NCBI RefSeq assembly: GCF_008312935.1
Contig: NZ_VSZO01000008.1
Coordinates: 1 to 64,000, forward strand
From: Roseiconus lacunae
GTDB taxonomy: Bacteria; Planctomycetota; Planctomycetia; Pirellulales; Pirellulaceae
Length of the DNA stretch: 64,000 bases
Direction: 5' to 3'
A program made the position numbers and the translations under genes. How positions within the stretch are numbered: the stretch's first letter is position 1; every line of letters starts with the position of its first letter. Below the pieces are notes generated by a model. It ran no database searches, was not told the origin of the DNA, and was given only the letters and a program-made list of their open reading frames with translations. Of this stretch, positions 35,572 through 43,355 are shown one piece after another.

Positions 35572-36504
35572 TTATTCGGCAAAACGCTTCGTTTCCGGAC
35601 CGAGCAACAAGTCCTCCGTCGGCAGCTTTTCCCAGTCGAAGCATTCAATCAATTCACCGGCCTCGCAATCTTCGATGCGATCGATCAGCCCCAGCGACGC
35701 GGCAGCCCAACCGACGATTCGCTCGGGACGCACACCTTGATCGCGGTAAAAACTTAACCGTGTGTCCCCATGGCGTTTGGCAAGCCGACGCCCGTCACTA
35801 CCACGCACCAACGGAAGATGAGCGTACTCGGGAGCCTCGATCTCAAGTCGCTCCGCCAAATCGATTTGGCGAAACGTACTGGCCACCAAATCGTTTCCAC
35901 GTACCACTTGGTTGATCCCTTGAAGTCGATCGTCGATTAGCACAGCCAGTTGATAACTCGCGTGCCCTGAGCGTGTCACGACGGGGAAATCGCCCAGTTC
36001 CTTCGCCGGATTGCATCGCAGTGTTCCCATCAAGCGGTCATCGAATCGCAATGCCTCGTCGATCGCCCGGAACCGAAAACAGTGTTCGCGATCCTCGATC
36101 CGATCGCCATATTGATACCCGCTGCACGTTCCCGGGTAAGGCGCCGACTCTCCGCGAAACCGACTTTCGTGCGGCGCAGAAATCGCCTCTTCGATATCCT
36201 TCCTCGAACAGTAACAAGGGTAGATTAAGTCATGCCGATGTAACGTTTCGATGGCTCGTCGGTAGTGTTCGACATGCTCGGTTTGTCTGGCGATTGGTGT
36301 GTCCCACTCGATCCCTAACCATCGCAAATCATCGATCGCTTGGTCGGCCGCCCAAGACTTGACCCGTGGGGAATCCAAGTCATCGATTCGCAGCGCCAAT
36401 TCACCGCCAACACTGCGCGCCGCCCAGTAGGCGGCCAAGTGCGTGCGAGCATTCCCCAAGTGTTGGGCGCCAGTCGGCGACGGTGCCAATCGACCGCGGA
36501 TCAT
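35572..36504 (-). CDS. gluQ: Glutamyl-Q tRNA(Asp) synthetase GluQ
   Basis: 310 residues from the ATG at 36504, which overlaps the upstream gene's stop as ATGA. It has the class I HIGH-like motif HLGNARTH, RLAPSPTG at the N-terminus, a CYCSRKDIEEA zinc-site region with a later CSGYQY, and a KMSKS-equivalent LAKRHGDTRL. The anticodon-binding half of GluRS is absent, as expected. It attaches glutamate to queuosine at position 34 of tRNA-Asp. Length and motifs are normal for the family. It is the downstream gene of a two-gene unit with the TIM-barrel isomerase. Confidence 0.92.
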   Translation of the reverse strand: MIRGRLAPSPTGAQHLGNARTHLAAYWAARSVGGELALRIDDLDSPRVKSWAADQAIDDLRWLGIEWDTPIARQTEHVEHYRRAIETLHRHDLIYPCYCSRKDIEEAISAPHESRFRGESAPYPGTCSGYQYGDRIEDREHCFRFRAIDEALRFDDRLMGTLRCNPAKELGDFPVVTRSGHASYQLAVLIDDRLQGINQVVRGNDLVASTFRQIDLAERLEIEAPEYAHLPLVRGSDGRRLAKRHGDTRLSFYRDQGVRPERIVGWAAASLGLIDRIEDCEAGELIECFDWEKLPTEDLLLGPETKRFAE

Positions 36505-37319
36505 TTCTGAGCCTGAAGCATGTTTCGCATACTTTCGTTGGCGATCGCTTCGGCTCCCATTGCGTAGTCGAACACCTCGACACTGACCCAACCGTCATAG
36601 CCGACTTCGGAGAGGGTCTTAAAGATAGGGACAAAGTCGACGTCGCCCATCCCAGGTCCTTTCAAGTTCGGATCGTTGGCATGGAAGTGAATCATCGCAT
36701 CGGCGTTGTCACGAATGATTTGAGTGATCTCGGTCGGCTCGTCACTCATCGCCTTGACGTCAAGATGCAATTGCACGTGTTCGCTGTCGACCATCCGCAT
36801 TAACTCGCGACCTTCGGCGGCGGTGTTGAGAAAGTTACCCTCGCCGCGACCGAGTGGTTCGATCGCGATTCGCACTCCCTGTTCTTGCAGCGTAGGGACG
36901 ACACCGCGCAAACAATCCGCTGCCGAAGCCATCGCTTCCTCGGGCGTTTGTGAAGAAGGGAAATTACGCTGCTGCGGCGAACCGAGCACCATCACGTCGC
37001 CGCCAAGATCGCCGCACAGCTTGGCCAGTTTCGAGAGGTACTTTGATGTTTCGTCGCGGACCGCTTCATCGAGCGTCGTCAGGTGGAATCCCTCGGTCTT
37101 GGCGAGTAACCAGTGCAGCCCAATGATTTGCAAGCCGGCGTTCGTCACTTCGTCGCGATAGGCCTTCCGTTGTTCGGCCGTGAACGAATCCACGTCATCG
37201 GTCAGCATGAACGGAGCGACTTCCCAACCTGTGTATCCGGCTGCCTTTGCGATTTGCAGCGCTTCGGATAAGTCCATGTCGCCAAAAGTTTCGTTGCAGA
37301 TACCGTATTTCACTGTCAT
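36501..37319 (-). CDS. Sugar phosphate isomerase/epimerase-like TIM-barrel protein
   Basis: 272 residues from the ATG at 37319 (MTVKYGICNETFGD). An AP-endonuclease-2 / xylose-isomerase-like TIM barrel: ALQIAKAAGYTGWEVAPFML, LQIIGLHWLLA, VRIAIEPLGRGEGNFLNT, VQLHLDVKAMSDEPTEI, MIHFHANDPNLKGPGMGDVDF and YDGWVSVEVFDY. Metal-binding Glu, Asp and His candidates (IEPLG, HLDVKAM, HFHAND) are all kept. Its substrate is probably a sugar or inositol derivative but cannot be read. No sugar dehydrogenase lies adjacent; the 4-bp overlap with gluQ looks incidental in function. Confidence 0.82.
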   Translation of the reverse strand: MTVKYGICNETFGDMDLSEALQIAKAAGYTGWEVAPFMLTDDVDSFTAEQRKAYRDEVTNAGLQIIGLHWLLAKTEGFHLTTLDEAVRDETSKYLSKLAKLCGDLGGDVMVLGSPQQRNFPSSQTPEEAMASAADCLRGVVPTLQEQGVRIAIEPLGRGEGNFLNTAAEGRELMRMVDSEHVQLHLDVKAMSDEPTEITQIIRDNADAMIHFHANDPNLKGPGMGDVDFVPIFKTLSEVGYDGWVSVEVFDYAMGAEAIANESMRNMLQAQK

Positions 37320-37683
37320 GATTCCTAAACAGATAATTCGTAGAGACCGGTGGTAGCAGTAGGATGGGTGTAACCGGGATTCCGATCGTTCAATATGCAA
37401 GGCCTATCGATTGGTGACCATTGGGTCAATCTGGCGGCAAAGCTGCTCTAGAGTTGGAGCGAATTCGGATTTGGGGTTGGTGAAGGACGCGGTACGCTCG
37501 CGATTCGTAGAATTGAGCGACAATTTCGCTCAACTTTCCAAGTTGATGGCGGAACAAAACGAGTGACTCCTCCCGTTGAAATCGCTTTCAGTACTTGAGG
37601 TTTCCAGCGGAGCATCGGTGACACCCCAGTAGGATAACAAGCATTCTTGGGGTCTCGGAACCCAACGCAAACCCGATTACTTC
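37320..37683. other. Intergenic region between divergent isomerase and DUF2752 genes
   Basis: 364 bp that must carry both promoters. I see no RNA gene, strong hairpin or repeat in it. Confidence 0.4.
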
Positions 37684-38109
37684 ATGCCGACGATATTGAT
37701 TCGCATTGCCTCGGCGGCGGTTGCCATCTCCGTCATCGCCCTGCTATTGGTTGCCGCTTCGTTGGAGCCGCATGCCGGCGGGCTGGGGACGCACCAAGCA
37801 CTGGGCCTGCCACCGTGCAGCACACGGATACTGTTCGGAATTCGTTGCCCAATGTGCGGCATGACGACAAGCTGGGCGCACTTCGTACGTGCGGAGTTCC
37901 CGTCGGCGGTCATGGCAAACTTAGCCGGAACGATTCTCGCAGTCTTTGCGATTGCGGTCGCCCTGCTTAGCATGCAAGTGTCATGGCGGGGAACGCTGCC
38001 CACGCCGGATCGAACGCGGCAGTTCACGCTTGGCCTAGTAGCGGTGATCACCATCGCCATCACCGAGTGGGGACTCCGACTCAGTCCCGCCGGTGATTGG
38101 ATCTGGTAG
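37684..38109 (+). CDS. DUF2752 small membrane protein
   Basis: 141 residues with three predicted transmembrane helices: an N-terminal one (IASAAVAISVIALLLVAAS), one near residues 80-97 (NLAGTILAVFAIAVALLSM) and one near 120-135 (LGLVAVITIAITEWGL). Between the first two is the family signature GIRCPMCGMTTSW, a CPxCGxT box. The function of DUF2752 is unknown; the paired Cys could bind metal or form a disulfide. Single gene, ATG at 37684. Confidence 0.85.
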   Translation: MPTILIRIASAAVAISVIALLLVAASLEPHAGGLGTHQALGLPPCSTRILFGIRCPMCGMTTSWAHFVRAEFPSAVMANLAGTILAVFAIAVALLSMQVSWRGTLPTPDRTRQFTLGLVAVITIAITEWGLRLSPAGDWIW

Positions 38110-38189
38110 CGAGCAAACGCACTGGTTCTCGATCCCAATTCACCGCTTGATTGGATCGATCACACGCCGCCAAGTCCGGCAAGTGTTAT

Positions 38190-40088
38190 TTACTCTTGGT
38201 CGTACAGCGGGAGATGCCGGTAATACACCTCCAAACAATAGATCGACAAGCACGTCGTGAACATTCGCCCGCCGATACTCCATTTGTCTCTCTGCGGTGC
38301 CCAACTCCCACGCTCTGTTCCTTCGCGAATTTGTAGCGCCGGAAGCTTGACCTTCATGTCGTCATTCCAATTTTTCCAGGGTGCACCGCCAAAATGATGG
38401 AACACCTGGGTGGCGTAGTACCAGTAGTAGACGTCGTGGTTGTTAATATCAAACGGCGCATCGGCCTGTAATAGATTGACGCCATCGACCATCGGTGCGA
38501 ACCCGCGTTCCCATCCCAAGTACTGACGACACAACAGTCCTTCGGCCGTCATTGCCGGAGTCGCCCGATTCTGCCCGGGTTGGTAAGAGTAGCCTGCGCC
38601 ATAATAAACGGCGGCTGAGTCCAGGTAGGTTGATACCTTTCGGACCTGTGAATCCTTGACTTCAAGTCCGGCAGCCATCGCGCTTTGGATCGCCATCACG
38701 TACCAACCGGTGACCGAAGTATCACCGGGTTCACGGGGACGGTAGCGCCAACCTCCGTTGGGGCCTTGAGCTTGAAACGCGTAGTCGATCGCGCGTTGGG
38801 CATAGGCTCGCAACCAAGAATCTTTGGTCATTCCATACAGTTCACAAAGCGCAATCGTTGCTTGCGCTTGTGCGTAGGCACGATCATTCCCACGGGTGTC
38901 GGACGCCATAAACCCGTTGCGGTCTTGCATCGCGACTAGAGCTTTAACGCCTTTTTCAACCTCTTGCCGGTACGGGCCTTCCAAGTGCGTGTTCCCGTCG
39001 CCGGCAAATGCGAGTATCGCCATTGCGGTGGCGGCACAACGGTTTTCCGTACCGGCACCGTTATCATAGGGACCATCCAATCGCCAGTACCCACGGCGTG
39101 TTTGTTGTCGTTTCAGCCATGCCAAACCGAGTTTGACTGCCTCCTGCGTCTCTTGGGTCGCACCATACATCGCCATCAAGGCACTTCGCATCGCACCGGA
39201 TCGACCGCCAAACATCGGCTTGCTGATTTCCACCTTGCCGGGCCCTAATTGATCGGGCTGAATGACGGCTTGTTCGACCGCCTCGACGTTTTCGAACATA
39301 TCGACGATTTCGGTTTCGACCATTGCGTCGTCGAGAGCGTCGACTTCGGCATCAATCGTGTCGCTCATGATCGGTGTCGACAAATCCAGTTCGGTCGCGT
39401 CCTCGGTGGCTTCTTCGGCGATGCCAAATTCGACGACCAGTTCCTGGAACCCTTCCGGGACGGGGCTGGTCAAAAGGGCCAGGATCAGCAGCACAATGAG
39501 GTGAATCACCAGACTTAGCAACCAGGACGGCGCCGACCGGGTGACCTCTTCGGCGATGTCATGCTCCGCTTCTTCGGCGGTTGCGAGGGCGCCTTCTTCG
39601 CCGGTAGCGGGCACCGGCGGTGAGCCATCGCTGACCGTTGGCAACTCCCCACGCCATCGTTGGTTGGCCGAGCCGATTCCGGAGCGCGGCGTCGGTTCGG
39701 TGGGTCCGACAGTTGCCCCGGGCGTGCGGACTTCGGCAGGACTGACCGGGGGCAGGGTCGAGCGAGGCGGCGGGGGTGGGGGAGGGAGCGGCTTACCTGC
39801 GGGATTCGCGGGACCGCCGGGACGAGCCGGCGGTGCGGGCGGAGGAACGCTGCCTGTCGGTCCGGTCGGACCGCCGGGGGATTCCAGGGAACCGTCGAGC
39901 TGGGTCTGCTCACCGGTATCGATCCGAGGCAACTGCTTTCCGGACGATCGCTTGCGTTCGGGATTTTGAGTCGGATCGTTCAAGCGATTGCCTGTTTCGA
40001 TAAACTTTGGTCTCGATTGCCCAAATTCGCTTGCGGCGTTCTGATGATGATCCACGGAGGACGAATCAGCGGCGAGACTTTGTGACAC
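38190..40088 (-). CDS. Membrane-anchored protein with terpene-cyclase/prenyltransferase-type repeats
   Basis: 632 residues if started at the GTG at 40088; the frame is open to a TTG at 40184, but a sigma70-like promoter at 40167-40195 would place transcription start inside that extension. Residues about 60-130 are Pro/Gly-rich (GPTGSVPPPAPPARPGG). One transmembrane helix follows (WLLSLVIHLIVLLILALLT), then an acidic region. From about residue 300 there are alpha-alpha-barrel repeats of squalene-cyclase type: TQEAVKLGLAWLKRQQTRRG, CAATAMAILAFAG, LWRAYAQRAIDYAFQAQGPNGGWRY-like blocks and VTGWYVMAIQSA. The cyclase DxDD motif is not visible, so a binding or complement-like role is possible. The topology suggests a cytoplasmic N-terminus and an exported repeat domain. 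Confidence 0.72.
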   Translation of the reverse strand: MSQSLAADSSSVDHHQNAASEFGQSRPKFIETGNRLNDPTQNPERKRSSGKQLPRIDTGEQTQLDGSLESPGGPTGPTGSVPPPAPPARPGGPANPAGKPLPPPPPPPRSTLPPVSPAEVRTPGATVGPTEPTPRSGIGSANQRWRGELPTVSDGSPPVPATGEEGALATAEEAEHDIAEEVTRSAPSWLLSLVIHLIVLLILALLTSPVPEGFQELVVEFGIAEEATEDATELDLSTPIMSDTIDAEVDALDDAMVETEIVDMFENVEAVEQAVIQPDQLGPGKVEISKPMFGGRSGAMRSALMAMYGATQETQEAVKLGLAWLKRQQTRRGYWRLDGPYDNGAGTENRCAATAMAILAFAGDGNTHLEGPYRQEVEKGVKALVAMQDRNGFMASDTRGNDRAYAQAQATIALCELYGMTKDSWLRAYAQRAIDYAFQAQGPNGGWRYRPREPGDTSVTGWYVMAIQSAMAAGLEVKDSQVRKVSTYLDSAAVYYGAGYSYQPGQNRATPAMTAEGLLCRQYLGWERGFAPMVDGVNLLQADAPFDINNHDVYYWYYATQVFHHFGGAPWKNWNDDMKVKLPALQIREGTERGSWAPQRDKWSIGGRMFTTCLSIYCLEVYYRHLPLYDQE

Positions 40089-40166
40089 GACTACGACCCG
40101 AATAGGCGGAGAGACGAGCGCAAGCTTGGCGGTCCCATCGGTCCGGGCGTCCAGCCTTGCCGTCTC

Positions 40167-40195
40167 AGTATATCGCAGTCGCAAGTCGACGACAA
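40167..40195 (-). promoter_or_regulatory. Sigma70-like promoter for the cyclase-repeat gene
   Basis: On the minus strand TTGTCG (40195-40190) is followed after exactly 17 bases by TATACT (40172-40167). The predicted start of transcription is near 40160. It lies immediately after the terminator of the upstream YTV gene, as expected for a new transcription unit. Confidence 0.5.
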
Positions 40196-40240
40196 AAAGC
40201 GAGGCGGGATTCCCGGATTTCCGGAACCCCCACCCCGCTT
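40194..40240 (-). terminator. Probable rho-independent terminator after the YTV-repeat gene
   Basis: Read on the minus strand, AGCGGGG with GGGGGTTCCGGA is paired by TCCGGGAATCCC and CCCGC, with a small bulge, followed by CTCGCTTTTTG. It lies about 80 bp after the TAG/TAA end of the YTV gene at 40318 and just before the next gene's promoter. Confidence 0.6.
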
Positions 40241-40317
40241 AACTTGTCGCGTGCAGAGTTGACGAGTCAGGCGTCCGCAGGCCTCGTTGGCCTGCTAGAC
40301 TGCCGAGACTGGATCAA

Positions 40318-42066
40318 TTAGCAGCCGCAGGAAGGTGCAGCAACTTCGCAACCGCAAGCGGGAGCAACGTCGCAGCAGCTCTTTTTGCATCCGCCAAAGA
40401 GTCGCTTTAGCAAACCACCACGGCTCTTGCCGCCGCATGCTGGTTCGCAGCAAGCGTCAGCCGATCCGCATCCGCAAGCGTCGGTCGCTCCGCAGCAAGC
40501 GGGAGCGGGGCAGCAAACGGTGACGGGGACTTGCTTGCAGACCGTACGAGGAACGCACTTGGTGACGGTGTAAGGTTCGCAAACCTTACGGCACTTGGCG
40601 ACCTTGATGGTCTTGGTGTAGCACTCGGTGCGGCACTTGTTGACGCAAACGGTCTTGGTGCGGCACTCGGGAACCATCTTGCAAACTTTGTATTCGCAAG
40701 TCTTGGTGCGGCACTCGGGAACCATCTTGCAAGTCGTGTACTTGCAAACTTTGGTGCGAGGCTCGCAGACGTACTTGCAAACGGTGTAGTTGCAAGTCTT
40801 GGTGCGGCACTCGGGAACCATTTTGCAGGTCGTGTACTTGCAAACTTTGGTGCGAGGCTCGCAGACCCAAGTGCAAACTTTGTATTCGCAAGTCTTGGTG
40901 CGGCACTCAGGAACCATTTTGCAAACGGTGTAGTTGCAGGTCTTGGTGCGGCACTCGGGGACCATCTTGCAAACGGTGTATTCGCAGGTCTTGGTGCGGC
41001 ACTCAGGAACTCGCTTGCAAACGGTGTAAGGAATTTCGCGGGTGCGGCATTCTTTACGGTAACGGGTGCAAGTGATTTCTTTTTCTTCGCAGGTCGGAAC
41101 CCAAACTTTCTTGCAAACTTGCTTCGGCGGGCACTGAACGCACTCGACGCGGCATTTGCCGGGGCAGTAGACGCAACGGCAGGTTGCAGGATCGTAGGTC
41201 CAAGTACCGGGCTCACGCACGGTGCGACGCATCGTTCCGCCAGGAACTTCTTCCGTCACGGTTTCCCAGTGTCCACCTTTGACCGTGATGGTCTTGGTGT
41301 ACTGCTCGGGAACCATCACGGTGTAGTTTTCCGTGCGGACCTTGTCTTCTTTGACCGTGTTGTAAACGGTGTAGTTGATCGTACGAGTCTTGGTCTCGTA
41401 GACCGGCTTCATGACCGTGTAGTTGATCGTACGGGTACGAGTCTCGTGGACCGGCTTCATCACGGTGTAGTTGATGGTGCGGGTCTTGGTCTCGTAAACC
41501 GGCTTCTTAACCGTGTAGTTGATCACTTTTTCGTGAGTCTCGTACACTGGCTTCATCACGGTGTAGTTGATCGTACGAGTCTTGGTCTCGTAGACCGGCT
41601 TTTTAACCGTGTAGTTGATCACCTTTTCGTGAGTCTCGTACACCGGCTTGTTGACGGTGTAGTTGATCGTGCGAGTCTTAGTCTCGTACGTCGGAACCAT
41701 CACCGTGTATTGAACTTCACGTTGCTCGGTGTAAGGCACGACGCGAGTCGCTTGGACTTCTTGATCTTCGTAGTACCGTTCGTACCGCGTGCGATAGCGA
41801 GTCTCTTCGACTTGATCGTAAACCGTTTCGGTCACGTTTCGCATCACGGTGTAAGAACCGTCTGCGCTCGGTGCCGGTGCGACAGCACCTTCGACAGCAC
41901 CGGCAGCCTCACCGCCTTCGACGACTTCACCGTCGGCGACGACAGAACCACCACACGAGCTACACCCTTGGTAGCTGATAGCGCCACAATAAGCGCCGCG
42001 TGCGGACTGAGCCCCCGAGACAACCGCTAGGATTGCCAGGGCGGGCAGTAACCACAGCCTTTTCAT
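40318..42066 (-). CDS. YTV-repeat, cysteine-rich exported protein (planctomycete cell-wall protein candidate)
   Basis: 582 residues from the ATG at 42066, with GGAG and GAAGAG upstream and a signal peptide (LWLLPALAILAVVSGAQSARG). After a tyrosine/arginine-rich stretch come about ten 16-residue units of the type INYTVxKPVYETKTRT (about residues 120-260). About ten units of the same 16-residue period follow in which three positions have become Cys, YTVCKMVPECRTKTC (about 345-475). Cys-rich ends close the protein (VTVCCPAPACCGATDACGCG, GCKKSCCD). The very high Cys content and basic repeats fit a disulfide-crosslinked surface or wall layer. YTV-domain proteins were reported as cell-wall candidates in Rhodopirellula; that is from memory. 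No enzyme motif is present. Confidence 0.85.
   Translation of the reverse strand: MKRLWLLPALAILAVVSGAQSARGAYCGAISYQGCSSCGGSVVADGEVVEGGEAAGAVEGAVAPAPSADGSYTVMRNVTETVYDQVEETRYRTRYERYYEDQEVQATRVVPYTEQREVQYTVMVPTYETKTRTINYTVNKPVYETHEKVINYTVKKPVYETKTRTINYTVMKPVYETHEKVINYTVKKPVYETKTRTINYTVMKPVHETRTRTINYTVMKPVYETKTRTINYTVYNTVKEDKVRTENYTVMVPEQYTKTITVKGGHWETVTEEVPGGTMRRTVREPGTWTYDPATCRCVYCPGKCRVECVQCPPKQVCKKVWVPTCEEKEITCTRYRKECRTREIPYTVCKRVPECRTKTCEYTVCKMVPECRTKTCNYTVCKMVPECRTKTCEYKVCTWVCEPRTKVCKYTTCKMVPECRTKTCNYTVCKYVCEPRTKVCKYTTCKMVPECRTKTCEYKVCKMVPECRTKTVCVNKCRTECYTKTIKVAKCRKVCEPYTVTKCVPRTVCKQVPVTVCCPAPACCGATDACGCGSADACCEPACGGKSRGGLLKRLFGGCKKSCCDVAPACGCEVAAPSCGC
40640..41040 (-). repeat. Cysteine-rich 48-bp repeat block (YTVCKMVPECRTKTCN)
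   Basis: About nine in-frame units of 16 codons, in two interleaved versions: CKMVPECRTKTCxYTV and CxxVCEPRTKVCKYTT. Cys occupies the same three positions of each unit. The bases are nearly identical between units (GTGCGGCACTCGGGAACCAT on the plus strand recurs many times), pointing to recent unit duplication or gene conversion. Confidence 0.85.
41290..41715 (-). repeat. Cys-free 48-bp repeat block (YTVxKPVYETxxxxIN)
   Basis: About eight in-frame 16-codon units alternating KPVYETKTRTINYTV and KPVYETHEKVINYTV, so there is also a 96-bp higher-order period. No Cys. DNA identity between units is high. Confidence 0.85.
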
Positions 42067-42623
42067 CTCTTCTTTCTCCAGGAAACACAATTTGGGTTGC
42101 AATGGGACGCACTGGACGATGCGAGACCCATTGCTCACACCCTCCTGCACTGTTGGCGTGCACGTGCACTGCGACGAAAGACCCCCCGTTCGAGATGACG
42201 CCCCGCAGATGCGGCTCGTGAACCTGCTCAGCCTTTCCCGTTACGGAAGGGAGGAAACTGATTCGGTCACGTTAAGGTTGCGTCCTAACGAATTAGGTCC
42301 TTATGCCGTCAATACATCGACTGCGTAAACAGATCCGACCAAGCAAACAGGCTTGCCCTGGCAAATTTTGGCGGTCAGGTAGTCGGGGCGTGCCGCCAAT
42401 ACAAACCGTGACGGTTATACCGATTGCGATGTCCGTGACACGACCCGATCAAACGGTTTTTCTGGTCCTGTTCACCCAGTCCTTCTTGATGACAAAACCG
42501 GTCCGCAACGTGTCCGTTTACCCAATCAGAACACCACCGCGATGACGCCCCGATTCTTTTGTTCGTAGCCTGATTGCCAACGAAATGCTTGAACCGTCGT
42601 CGCCGTTGCGATCCAATATCCCC
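42067..42623. other. Intergenic region between the YTV gene and rex
   Basis: 557 bp, divergent genes on either side. It should hold both promoters. The short frames have no domain. No clear Rex operator (TTGTGAA-N4-TTCACAA type) was found near rex. An imperfect hairpin (CCTTTCC/GGAAGG near 42231-42252) is the only structure noticed. Confidence 0.4.
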
Positions 42624-43283
42624 ATGCCAGACAAACCGGACCCCACTGATGCGATCCCGCCGCCGACGCGATTCCCGCGTCCGGCCGTCGGACGGTTTAG
42701 CCTGTACTACCGGGAGCTCTACCGATTGCTCGACCAAGGCCAATCGCACATCAACAGCAAACAACTGGGATCGATTGTCAATGTCTCCCCGGCGGTCGTC
42801 CGGCGTGACCTCAGCAACCTTGGCACCATCGGCCGGCGCGGGGTCGGCTACCAGATCGATCAACTGATCGATCAAATTGGCGGGGTACTCGGCAGCGGCC
42901 AACAATGGCAAGTCGTCCTCGTTGGCGTCGGCTCGCTCGGAGATGCACTGCTACGGTACCGGGGATTCGAACGCCTCGGCTTCCGACTTGTCGCCGCCTT
43001 CGATCTCGACAATCAAAAGGTGAATCAAACGATCGGTGGCGTTTCGATTCTCAATGCAGAAACGATGGTGGGCAAACTCGCCGAACTCTCGCCCGACCTA
43101 GCGATCATTGCCGTCCCCGCTGAAGTGGCGCTCGACGTCGCCAACGAATTGGTCGCCGCCGGAATCAGCGGTATCCTAAACTTTGCACCGACGACGCTGC
43201 GATTGCCCCCGGGAATCGCCGTCGTCAACGTCGACCTCGCAAGCGAACTCCAGCGGCTCGCTTTCAGTGTCCAGAATCTTTGA
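42624..43283 (+). CDS. rex: Redox-sensing transcriptional repressor Rex
   Basis: 219 residues from the ATG at 42624 (MPDKPDPT). The N-terminal winged helix has RFSLYYRELYRLLDQG, HINSKQLGSIVNVSPAVVRRDL and GTIGRRGVGYQIDQL. The C-terminal Rossmann domain has VVLVGVGSLGDALLRY (NADH loop), LVAAFDLDNQKVNQTIGGV, IIAVPAEVALDVANELV and ILNFAPTTLRLPPGI. The last is a Rex hallmark. It senses the NADH/NAD ratio and represses respiratory and fermentative genes. Length is normal. The upstream in-frame extension to 42585 lacks a ribosome binding site. Confidence 0.93.
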   Translation: MPDKPDPTDAIPPPTRFPRPAVGRFSLYYRELYRLLDQGQSHINSKQLGSIVNVSPAVVRRDLSNLGTIGRRGVGYQIDQLIDQIGGVLGSGQQWQVVLVGVGSLGDALLRYRGFERLGFRLVAAFDLDNQKVNQTIGGVSILNAETMVGKLAELSPDLAIIAVPAEVALDVANELVAAGISGILNFAPTTLRLPPGIAVVNVDLASELQRLAFSVQNL

Positions 43284-43302
43284 GACTTCTTGATCGACAT
43301 TG

Positions 43303-43335
43303 CATCGCCGAAATGCTCCGCGCGTCCCGCTACCG
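43303..43335. repeat. Dispersed repeat B, copy 2
   Basis: CATCGCCGAAATGCTCCGCG, continuing into CGTCCCGCTACCGG, about 30 of 33 bases as in the copy at 35518-35550. It lies in the short gap between rex and purK stops. Confidence 0.7.
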
Positions 43336-43355
43336 GCAAAGCTTCTACCGCGACG

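Noticed and set aside
40531-42030. A 499-codon open frame on the plus strand across the YTV gene
   Set aside because: It is the shadow of the 48-bp repeats, which keep frames open on both strands. It has no signal peptide, ribosome binding site or domain, while the minus-strand product has all the expected marks.
42067-42623. Rex operator upstream of rex
   Set aside because: I looked for a TTGTGAA-N4-TTCACAA type palindrome and did not find one; a diverged site cannot be ruled out.
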